NCBI GenBank assembly: GCA_021789565.1
Contig: JAJYJL010000154.1
Coordinates: 1-10,409, forward strand
DNA: 10,409 nucleotides
Source: Acidobacteriota bacterium
GTDB taxonomy: Bacteria; Acidobacteriota; Terriglobia; UBA7540
Direction of reading: 5' to 3'
Below, piece after piece: positions 1 to 5,433 of this stretch; the first letter of the stretch is position 1, and every line of letters begins with the position of its first letter. The notes beneath the pieces were generated by a model. That model did not search any database, was not told where the DNA came from, and worked only from the letters and a program-made list of their open reading frames with translations. The position numbers and the translations under genes were made by a program.

Positions 1-79
1 ACACTAAGACCGGGGCCACAATAAACACGAACGCGAGAATTGTTACTTCTATGTCGCACACCCTACCGTATGTTCAAGC

Positions 80-108
80 TTGACTTATCTTCTGTTTTGG
101 TTCATACT
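80..108 (+). promoter_or_regulatory. Possible sigma-70-type promoter
   Basis: A TTGACT box at 80-85 (5 of 6 matches to TTGACA) lies 17 bases before CATACT at 103-108 (4 of 6 matches to TATAAT). Overlapping alternatives for the -10 box are TACTAT at 105-110 and TATACT at 108-113, with longer spacers. The stretch is more AT-rich than the rest of the window. A start near 115 would give a transcript of only about 55 bases before the terminator at 137-169. This is a match by eye, with no measured start site. Confidence 0.3.
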
Positions 109-136
109 ATACTTGGTAGGCGGATATGTAAGTTTG

Positions 137-169
137 AAGGGCTACGGGTTTCGATCCGTGGCCCTTTTT
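137..169 (+). terminator. Rho-independent terminator
   Basis: Arms at 137-147 and 156-166 pair over 11 base pairs (ten Watson-Crick, one G-T) around an 8-base loop (148-155). The 3' arm runs straight into five T's at 165-169. The shape is a textbook intrinsic terminator for plus-strand transcription. The opposite strand has no U-tract. It ends either a gene left of the window or a short RNA started from the candidate promoter at 80-108. The loop and arms resemble a tRNA T-arm, but the conserved G53-C61 pair is missing, so I do not call a tRNA. Confidence 0.8.
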
Positions 170-762
170 ACTTTTATGGGCAATTCCGTAGCCAGTGAGT
201 TAGGGGTGGTAGGGGAAATTAGGACAGTACCCGCGTGGGCTTCTCTGCACAGGAAAATCCCTGGATATGTCTTTACCGGCTGGAAAAGGTTTGGATGGAA
301 ACAGGTGGGACTTCCGGATCCTGGCCGGGCTGCGCTGCCCTGCGAAATGGGCGCTCAACCCTCATTCATCAAAAACAGCGGGCACCTCCCGTGTGGTTTC
401 AGTAATGCCCTCTTTTCCATTCTGAACGAGTCACGGACCGGCGTTGCGCAGAGCGAAGAAGGGCGCCAAGAAGCGAAGGCTTTGTCTGCCGTGGCTCCTT
501 GTCGCGAAACTCATGAAAATAAAAAAGGAACAGGATACTGAAAACAGCAAGAAACTGCAGTAACAGCGTCATACGAGACGTCCCCCTCCCCAGGCAGATG
601 CCTATCCGTAATGACAGCTCCATCGTACCCCGTTGCCCTGAAGCTGGCAATGTGACTTTAGTGCTACTGGCTATGGCACTTGGGTTTTTAGAGGCATGGA
701 CGCCGGTGCTATCCACCCGCGGAGGGAATTGGCCGCCTGGCACGGTGCGCGAGGGCCATGAT

Positions 763-784
763 TCCTGGCCCGGCCGGGCCAGGA
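763..784. repeat. 22-bp perfect palindrome
   Basis: The half-site TCCTGGCCCGG is followed directly by its exact reverse complement, with no spacer. Such a sequence could be a dimeric protein-binding site, a cruciform, or a remnant of a dispersed GC-rich repeat. No gene start lies close enough to make it a clear operator, and no T-run follows on either strand. Confidence 0.6.
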
Positions 785-820
785 GGGCCGTTCAGGGTTT
801 CCCGATTGGGATGCGGACGC

Positions 821-847
821 AAAAAATTGAGGCGCGTAAAGACGCGC
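821..847 (-). terminator. Likely terminator of the receiver gene
   Basis: Read on the minus strand, GCGCGT and ACGCGC (plus-strand 842-847 and 832-837) form a 6-bp stem with a 4-base loop. A run of six T's (plus-strand A's at 821-826) follows five bases later. It lies about 40 bases past the stop codon of the minus-strand receiver gene, where a terminator is expected. The short stem and the gap before the T-run make it weaker than the one at 137-169. Confidence 0.45.
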
Positions 848-886
848 TGGCGCGGAAGTTTGTGCCGCCTTGCTTTGCCACCAGAA

Positions 887-1468
887 TCAGATGCGGCGTG
901 GCGCGAGCGAACGCCCGATGAAAGACCTGACAAGGCTTGCCAGATCGAACAAAAGTCCCTTGAGAGAATGCCGATGATAGATGTATCGCTCGGCCATCTC
1001 CAGGGTTTTCAGATCGTTGACTTCGGCGTTGATCACCAGCACTCTGCCTACCATGCTGGGCCAGACCTCTCCGAAGCCATAACCCCTGCTTGCCGGCCGC
1101 CGCTGTGAATACCTCAGGTCCAGAATGGCGGTGTCAAACGAACTTCGATGAAGTGTCGATAAGTGAGGGCCTGCGCCCGCTGTGGCCACCCGCCGGCTGT
1201 CCAGCTTGCTCACCAGGATGAGAAGGTTCTTGATTGCGGGCTCATCCGCCACAATCAGGACTTTCCGGTGGGCTGAGTTGTTGGCCACGAAGACCCTGCA
1301 GTAAGCGCCTTCAGCTATAGGATTCAGAGTTGCCTTGAGCCTCTCTTTAAGCTTCACGCCTATCTTCCCCTTTTTCCGGTCAGAAAGATCTCTGGCACCA
1401 GCATCTACAAAAGCAACGTCAGGAGGTGCGCCATTCCCCATGCGGACGTTTCCGCAGGACAGCACCAT
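887..1468 (-). CDS. Degenerate response-regulator receiver-like protein
   Basis: The 193-aa product has a CheY-like receiver pattern from about residue 69. Strand 1 reads KVLIVADEPAI, a second strand follows (RRVATAGA), then a third with an aspartate at the phospho-acceptor position (DTAILDLR, Asp117), then a fourth (RVLVINAE). The usual acidic pair at the end of strand 1 is reduced to Ala-Asp-Glu, and the conserved Lys-Pro of strand 5 is not visible. Phosphorylation may therefore be weak or lost. No output domain follows, and about 65 residues of unknown character precede the receiver. I chose ATG at 1468 because AAAGGG lies six bases upstream. GTG at 1357, with AAAGGGGAAG upstream, is a serious alternative giving 156 aa, and GTG at 1501 is possible. 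The gene is transcribed divergently from the dehydrogenase at 1717, and no sensor kinase is in view. Confidence 0.6.
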   Translation of the reverse strand: MVLSCGNVRMGNGAPPDVAFVDAGARDLSDRKKGKIGVKLKERLKATLNPIAEGAYCRVFVANNSAHRKVLIVADEPAIKNLLILVSKLDSRRVATAGAGPHLSTLHRSSFDTAILDLRYSQRRPASRGYGFGEVWPSMVGRVLVINAEVNDLKTLEMAERYIYHRHSLKGLLFDLASLVRSFIGRSLAPRRI

Positions 1469-1641
1469 GTTAGCCCTTTCGCATATGGACGCCAATGCCA
1501 CCTTAGTTCTAGTCCCTTCGCTCCACCGAGCTCCCTACCGGCCCCCTTTCGCGAAGGCCTTATTGCAATCAACGTCTTACGGGTAGGGTTGCCTGCAAGG
1601 CCCCAAAGGCATCTTCCCGCTGCCCCCTCCCGGGCGCGTAG

Positions 1642-1647
1642 TATACT
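1642..1647 (+). promoter_or_regulatory. Possible -10 box for the dehydrogenase gene
   Basis: TATACT sits 70 bases before the dehydrogenase start, inside the palindrome AGTATACT, so it could be read on either strand of this divergent intergenic region. No convincing -35 box lies 16-18 bases upstream on the plus strand. I list it only as the best candidate promoter element between the two divergent genes. Confidence 0.2.
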
Positions 1648-1716
1648 GGGCGCTGCGATTTTTCCACTGAAATCAGGCGGCCGGGCAGGGCGTACAAAGC
1701 GCGGCCATAGGGGGAC

Positions 1717-2997
1717 ATGATGGAACGCGAATACGCATTCGAGATGGTGACTTCCGGCATCCGGTTTGGCGCGGGAGCAACGCGCGAGATTGGCGCCGAG
1801 CTGGCGGACCTGGGCAAGCGCCACGCGCTGGTTTTTACAGACGCGAACCTGCGCAACCTGCCTCCGGTGGCGACGGTGCTGGAATCGCTCGAAGCTCACA
1901 AGATCCGATTTTCTGTTTTCGACCGCGTGCGCACCGAGCCCACCGACGAATCCTTCCGGGAAGCGATTGCCGCGGCCGGGGCCGGCGACTTCGATGTGTT
2001 CGTCGCCGTGGGCGGCGGCTCCACCATGGACACCGCCAAGGCCGCCAACCTTTACTCCTGCTATCCGGCTGATTTTCTGGAATACGTCAACCCGCCCATC
2101 GGCAAAGGGCAGCCGGTTCCGGGCCCGCTGAAGACCCTGATTGCCATTCCCACCACGGCGGGCACGGGCAGCGAAACCACGGGCGTTTCCATCTTTGACT
2201 ACAGCGCGCTCCATGCCAAGACAGGAATCGCCCACCGCCGGCTGAAGCCAACCCTGGGCATTGTCGATCCGGAGAGTACCCGCACGGTGCCCGCGGCGGT
2301 GGCTGCATCGACGGGGCTCGATGTGCTGTCCCACGCCATCGAGTCCTACACCGCCTTGCCTTACCTCCAGCGCCCGCGTCCCGAGCGGCCCATCATGCGC
2401 CCCGCTTACCAGGGCTCGAACCCCATCAGCGACCTCTGGAGCCTGGAAGCGCTGAGGCTGGTGGCCGCTTACCTGAAGCGCGCCGTGGCCGACCCGGCAG
2501 ACGATGAGGCGCGGGCCTCCATGTTGCTGGCTTCTTCCTACGCCGGCATCGGGTTCGGCAACGCCGGAGTTCACCTGCCGCACGGCATGTCGTATCCCGT
2601 TTCGGGCCTGGTGCGCGATTTCCGGCCTCGCGGCTACGATGTTGACCACCCGATGGTGCCGCACGGAATTTCGGTGATTCTGAACGCCCCGGCGGTCTAT
2701 CTCTTCACCGCGCAGGCCTGCCCGGAGCGACACCTGAAGGCGGCGGAAATTCTGGGGGCGAAAGTCAGCGGCGCGAAGCTGCAGGATGCAGGGAAAATTC
2801 TTGCCGACCGCGTGGTCGAGTTTATGCGCGACCTCGAGGTTCCGAACGGCCTGCGCGCGCTGGGCTACCAATCCAGCGACATCCCGGCGCTGGTGGAAGG
2901 CACGCTGCCCCAGCACCGAGTCACCAAACTCTCTCCCCGTCCCGCCAGTGCCGATGACCTGGCCCAGCTCTTCGCCAACGCCATGACCGCGTGGTAG
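1717..2997 (+). CDS. Hydroxyacid-oxoacid transhydrogenase (ADHFE1-like), iron alcohol dehydrogenase family
   Basis: The 426-aa protein matches the iron-dependent alcohol dehydrogenase fold and, by remembered sequence, the ADHFE1/HOT branch. That branch oxidises 4-hydroxybutyrate to succinic semialdehyde while reducing 2-oxoglutarate to D-2-hydroxyglutarate. Visible features are YAFEM near the N terminus, EPTD at 74-77, the nucleotide-binding GGGSTMDTAKAANLY at 99-113, TTAGTGSETTGVSIFDY at 146-162, and RPAYQGSNPISD at 228-239. Likely metal ligands are Asp202 and His206 (LDVLSHAIESYT), His289 (PHGMSYP) and His316 (VPHG). The C-terminal GTLPQHRVTKLSPRP is also typical. Length is full for the family without a mitochondrial leader. 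A G-rich Shine-Dalgarno at 1709-1714 favours ATG 1717 or 1720. The branch is better known from animals. Substrate is inferred from the family, and another hydroxyacid or aldehyde is possible. Confidence 0.9.
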   Translation: MMEREYAFEMVTSGIRFGAGATREIGAELADLGKRHALVFTDANLRNLPPVATVLESLEAHKIRFSVFDRVRTEPTDESFREAIAAAGAGDFDVFVAVGGGSTMDTAKAANLYSCYPADFLEYVNPPIGKGQPVPGPLKTLIAIPTTAGTGSETTGVSIFDYSALHAKTGIAHRRLKPTLGIVDPESTRTVPAAVAASTGLDVLSHAIESYTALPYLQRPRPERPIMRPAYQGSNPISDLWSLEALRLVAAYLKRAVADPADDEARASMLLASSYAGIGFGNAGVHLPHGMSYPVSGLVRDFRPRGYDVDHPMVPHGISVILNAPAVYLFTAQACPERHLKAAEILGAKVSGAKLQDAGKILADRVVEFMRDLEVPNGLRALGYQSSDIPALVEGTLPQHRVTKLSPRPASADDLAQLFANAMTAW

Positions 2998-3046
2998 GAA
3001 TGGGCTTGGCGGCCGCTCAGAATGATGCCTGGATCGAGGAGAAAAA

Positions 3047-3318
3047 ATGAATAACAACATTTCGACACGGAGGGAATTTCTGGAGCAAGCCGGCGCGGAT
3101 CGCTGGCTGCCGTGGGCCTGAGCGCGCTTTTTGTGAAAGACGAGTTCACTCGTGCCGCAAAAGAGCGGCAGTTTTGCGGGCTTCAGCCTCTGAAGCGCGT
3201 GTCCATGGACGCAAAAGCCGGCGGTTTCAGCCTCCGGCTCCGTGAGGGGTCGCGTCAATTGATTGAGCGATTTGTGATTGGGCGATTGCAAGCTGCTGGC
3301 GCGGTCCTCCGACGTTGA
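3047..3318 (+). pseudogene. Frameshifted Tat-exported protein gene (remnant)
   Basis: A strong ribosome-binding site (GAGGAG at 3036-3041, five bases before ATG 3047) starts MNNNISTRREFLEQAG, a clear twin-arginine signal start. The frame then hits TGA at 3119-3121 after 24 codons. Adding one base near 3095-3099 continues the signal naturally as GSLAAVGLSALF, which is the expected hydrophobic core. So a single-base deletion broke the gene, or this is a sequencing error. In the restored frame the sequence stays open to 3318 but soon loses protein character (Arg/Gln-rich), so the body of the gene is probably also lost. It follows the dehydrogenase by 49 bases on the same strand, so it was probably the next gene in that operon. 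The original enzyme cannot be named from what remains. Confidence 0.7.
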
Positions 3319-3374
3319 CTTCCACGCGCCCCGCCACCCGGTTCACAGCCCCGTCGAGGGGCGGAAGATTTTAG

Positions 3375-3395
3375 CCCAGGGCGTAAGCCCCTGGG
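3375..3395. repeat. Hairpin with GTAA tetraloop
   Basis: CCCA-GGGC and GCCC-C-TGGG pair around GTAA, a GNRA-type tetraloop, with one bulged C. From memory, similar 'cccagggcgtaagcccctggg' segments recur between genes in Acidobacteriota and Planctomycetes. That family link is recall and was not searched. Confidence 0.5.
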
Positions 3396-3432
3396 AACAG
3401 GCCCCATTCCCATCCCACCTCGGCGGGATCCC

Positions 3433-3453
3433 CCCTCTCCCGCCAGGAGAGGG
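3433..3453. repeat. Inverted repeat CCCTCTCC / GGAGAGGG
   Basis: Eight-base arms are separated by CGCCA and followed by GCCGGGGTGAGGGG. The whole motif resembles a widespread intergenic repeat that translates in one frame as SPHPGPL-like peptides. No T-run follows. Confidence 0.5.
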
Positions 3454-3481
3454 CCGGGGTGAGGGGATCGGCGCACGTTCT

Positions 3482-3523
3482 CCCATGGCTGGACCTTACC
3501 CCGACGAAGTCGGTGGCCATGGG
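3482..3523. repeat. Nested inverted repeat with CCATGG ends
   Basis: Outer arms CCCATGGC (3482-3489) and GCCATGGG (3516-3523) enclose an inner stem CCGAC (3501-3505) and GTCGG (3509-3513) with a GAA loop. The flanking pair CCTTA / TAAGG (3494-3498 and 3525-3529) adds possible outer pairing. It is a compact two-level hairpin of the dispersed-repeat type. Confidence 0.5.
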
Positions 3524-3567
3524 CTAAGGTCTGTCGTTCCTCAGAAGCTTTGGGGCCGCCAATGGGG

Positions 3568-3589
3568 CGATCCCGCCGAGGCGCGATCG
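3568..3589. repeat. CCCGCC-GA-GGCG repeat, diverged copy
   Basis: CGATCCCGCC and GGCGCGATCG pair except for one internal C-C mismatch around a GA centre, then continue to GTCGCTAC. It shares its core and its trailing GCTAC with the copies at 3629-3646 and 8355-8386, so I group the three as one family. Confidence 0.55.
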
Positions 3590-3628
3590 TCGCTACACCA
3601 GACCACAGGACCTAACCGGAAAAAACAG

Positions 3629-3646
3629 GTCCCGCCGAGGCGGGAC
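3629..3646. repeat. GTCCCGCC-GA-GGCGGGAC repeat, intact copy
   Basis: Perfect 8-base arms surround the dinucleotide GA, and GGTCTGCGTTAC follows. This is the most symmetrical copy of the family in the window. It sits only 40 bases after the diverged copy at 3568-3589. Confidence 0.6.
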
Positions 3647-3687
3647 GGTCTGCGTTACCCGCCTCTCAGCTACGCACGCAACGGGGA

Positions 3688-3876
3688 TTAGAGATTTAGG
3701 TTCGCACCACCGTTTTGCGGTTGCCGCTCCATAATCTGCTGCACGGGACGCCATTCGTCGTGAAGGCTGGGGACGATCCCGAACTCTCCCCGCTTCTGGC
3801 CAGGTGGCGCATCAGATTTCGCGTTCTGCGCGAAGTCTGCGATCGGGCGAAGCGAGAGGCTCTTGTCTGTTTTCAT
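3688..3876 (-). CDS. Doubtful 62-aa hypothetical protein
   Basis: I do not recognise this product. It begins MKTDKSLSLRPIADFAQNAK and is soluble and mixed in charge, with no membrane segment or known motif. Codon third positions are GC-rich like the real genes of the window, and its composition is protein-like, unlike the Arg/Pro-rich frames nearby. Its ATG (3874-3876) overlaps, as ATGA, the stop of a 7-codon frame that starts at 3896. That leader frame has a good GAGGAG site (plus-strand CTCCTC at 3906-3911) nine bases upstream. So either translation is coupled, or one base has been lost and the true start was at 3896. It could also be a gene fragment or non-coding. Confidence 0.3.
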   Translation of the reverse strand: MKTDKSLSLRPIADFAQNAKSDAPPGQKRGEFGIVPSLHDEWRPVQQIMERQPQNGGANLNL

Positions 3877-3939
3877 TCCACCCGATCCATAGCCATCAGA
3901 GAAGTCTCCTCTAGAAAATAGAATCGCCAGCTTGACCAC

Positions 3940-4489
3940 GACCGCTGGCCGCCATAATGCTGTGGCTCCTGCAGCGCCCCATCCTAATCCCTCTCAGCTT
4001 CGCTCACGTAATAGTGCTCTTGCCGGGGCATCGCGCCATTCTACGTCACGACCCTCGGCCGCCTCGCCTCGGGCGGCGTGAAGCCCGGCGCAATGCCGAA
4101 CCCGGCTGTGTGTGCGATGTTGCACCCTGGCCTCGGCAAAACCCCTGGAAGGAATCAGGTGTTTGCAGATTAACTTTCCTGTTCCCGCCTGATTACATTT
4201 TTTTGAATCCCCATTATCATCGATGGAACTGGAAAGAAGTGTTCGTTCCGCCAGAAGGCGGCGACTTGGGTTTCCGGGTGGGGGAAACCGCACAGTCCTG
4301 CAGTGGCGGGGTCTACGGAAAACACCGGGCGGACAGGTTTGCGGCTGCGAAGATGGCCCGGCTGTCACGCGGGGCGATGCCAGTGGAAGGCGCTCCGATG
4401 GCCGGCCCGTAGCGGCAGAGGTTGCACTACCTGAAGTTGAAGGTCCCTGACCGATCGCCAGGGACGATCTGAAAACGTGGTGGGGGACG
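3940..4489. other. Gene-free stretch
   Basis: Open frames on both strands overlap and look like noise (Arg/Pro/Gly-rich, no plausible start). On the minus strand about 4140-3900, one frame reads as protein-like text but is broken by two TAG stops, so it may be a decayed coding fragment. The one ordered element is the inverted repeat at 4443-4465. Confidence 0.5.
4443..4465. promoter_or_regulatory. Inverted repeat upstream of the small membrane protein gene
   Basis: Arms GTCCCTG (4443-4449) and CAGGGAC (4459-4465) flank a centre that contains the palindrome CGATCG. The site ends 24 bases before the ATG at 4490. It could form an RNA hairpin in the leader or be a two-fold operator. It has no T-run, so it is not an intrinsic terminator. 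Confidence 0.35.
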
Positions 4490-4708
4490 ATGGCGATGCG
4501 AATGGAGAAATCGGGCGAATTGATAATGATTTACGGCAACAGTGATGAGTCGGACGCGCAAATCGAATGGAACACGAGACGCCACAAACTGGGCGTGTTT
4601 CTATTTGCCGTTGTGGCAGTGACGGCGGCCGTGTTTATCGCTCCGCACATGCCGGGCTACGACATTCTCAGCAACGCATGCAGGTCTGTAGTGGCGGCGA
4701 TCTGGTAG
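4490..4708 (+). CDS. Small single-pass membrane protein, unknown function
   Basis: The 72-aa product is not a family I recognise. An acidic, hydrophilic N-terminal part (about residues 1-32, with SDESD) ends in basic residues TRRHK. A hydrophobic segment LGVFLFAVVAVTAAVFIA follows at about 34-51, and then a short tail with two aromatic or small residues. The positive charge just before the segment suggests the N terminus stays in the cytoplasm. GGGGGAC lies just before ATG 4490. The spacing is better for the in-frame ATGs at 4496 or 4502, so the true protein may be a few residues shorter. It stands alone, with gene-free DNA on both sides. Composition and codon use look more real than the surrounding frames, but the short length keeps doubt. 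Confidence 0.5.
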   Translation: MAMRMEKSGELIMIYGNSDESDAQIEWNTRRHKLGVFLFAVVAVTAAVFIAPHMPGYDILSNACRSVVAAIW

Positions 4709-5433
4709 CCGGATCTGCCCCGCTGCAAAATACACTCCTGAACCCGGGCGCGGTGAAACACCGGCGCTATCAGTCGAGGGGATTCGCCACCCGCCAGCCA
4801 TGGGAGCGCTTCAGCGGCCGCAGCCGCCGGCGGTCCGGGTGTGGTTAGGGCGGCGCTGATGCCTTATCCCTCTGAAAACACACCTCAGACGGCCCCGCCC
4901 TGCGGGACGCTTCCACCCTCCTCTATATAGAAGTGGCGGCAAGTGCTATTTTGATGAGCGCTGGTTGCGGCCCCCCGTAGCGGCGCCCTCCTGACCAGAA
5001 GTTCCTCACCTGACGGAGGGGTTTGAAATCAAAGAGTTGGGATGGCAGAGCGGGAACGGGCAGGCCTTCCGGCATGTGCCAAACCGAGCTCCGCTTGAAC
5101 CTGCCGGATGCGCATGCAGGCCCCCCAGGCGCGGCAAACACTGGGCAAGCTAAACATCCCTTCCTGCGGATTCCCGGCAGGACCGCCGCACCAGTCTTTA
5201 CATCTATTTAACACACTGAGGGAAACCCCCACCCCTGCAGCACCGTCCATAGACAGTTGGAAATAGCATTTTTGATCAGAGTTGTGATTCATGGAACAGG
5301 ACAGACAGCAAAGGTTCAGACGTTGCGGACATGAAGGGTTTCGACTTGCCTTGATTCGTCAGCGCAAGCGCAGCAGCACATGCCATAGCGGCTGGGTGTT
5401 CCCATGGACAGAGAAAGTCTGTGGAGGCTCAAG
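4709..5433. other. Gene-free stretch and leader of the receptor gene
   Basis: I find no credible protein here on either strand. A hairpin at 4748-4767 (GCGCGGTG, AAA loop, CACC-G-GCGC with one bulge) follows the small membrane gene but has no T-run. Further on the DNA is less GC-rich (5190-5290), where the promoter of the receptor gene is expected, yet no pair of -35 and -10 boxes with good spacing stands out. Confidence 0.5.

Larger units (their letters stand above)
171..886. other. Gene-free stretch
   Basis: No reading frame here looks like a real protein. The open frames overlap each other on both strands, are rich in Arg, Pro and Ser, and lack domain-like sequence and a good ribosome-binding site. 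The stretch 430-530 reads like low-value intergenic filler rather than a gene. The only ordered elements I see are the perfect palindrome at 763-784 and the minus-strand terminator-like hairpin at 821-847, each listed separately. Confidence 0.55.
3319..3687. other. Gene-free stretch packed with hairpin repeats
   Basis: No credible protein is encoded here. The open frames read as Pro/Gly/Arg-rich translations of repeats. At least five separate inverted repeats of different sequence lie within it: 3375-3395, 3433-3453, 3482-3523, 3568-3589 and 3629-3646. None is followed by a T-run, so they look like dispersed intergenic repeats, not terminators. Confidence 0.6.

Noticed and set aside
137..166. 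tRNA T-arm-like hairpin
   Set aside because: The loop resembles TTCGA, but the conserved G53-C61 pair is absent, no acceptor or anticodon arm can be folded upstream, and the T-run makes a terminator the simpler reading.
598..1108. Overlapping plus-strand open frames
   Set aside because: They are Arg/Pro/Gly-rich, overlap each other and the minus-strand receiver gene, and lack ribosome-binding sites.
1405..3291. Very long minus-strand open frame (628 codons) opposite the dehydrogenase gene
   Set aside because: It is His/Arg/Gly-rich with no domain pattern, and it lies antisense to a gene with all family motifs. It is a by-product of high GC content.
3320..3680. CRISPR array
   Set aside because: The repeats differ in sequence and spacing, and there are no regular direct repeats with unique spacers.
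3278..3691. Plus-strand open frame through the repeat cluster
   Set aside because: It is a translation of several hairpin repeats and not a protein.
3957..4450. Plus- and minus-strand open frames in the intergenic region
   Set aside because: They overlap in several frames, are rich in Arg and Pro, and show no motif. A minus-strand frame with protein-like text has two internal TAG stops.
5250..5300. Sigma-54-type promoter before the receptor
   Set aside because: A GG and a GC dinucleotide occur near TTGGAAATAGC, but not with the required 10-base spacing.
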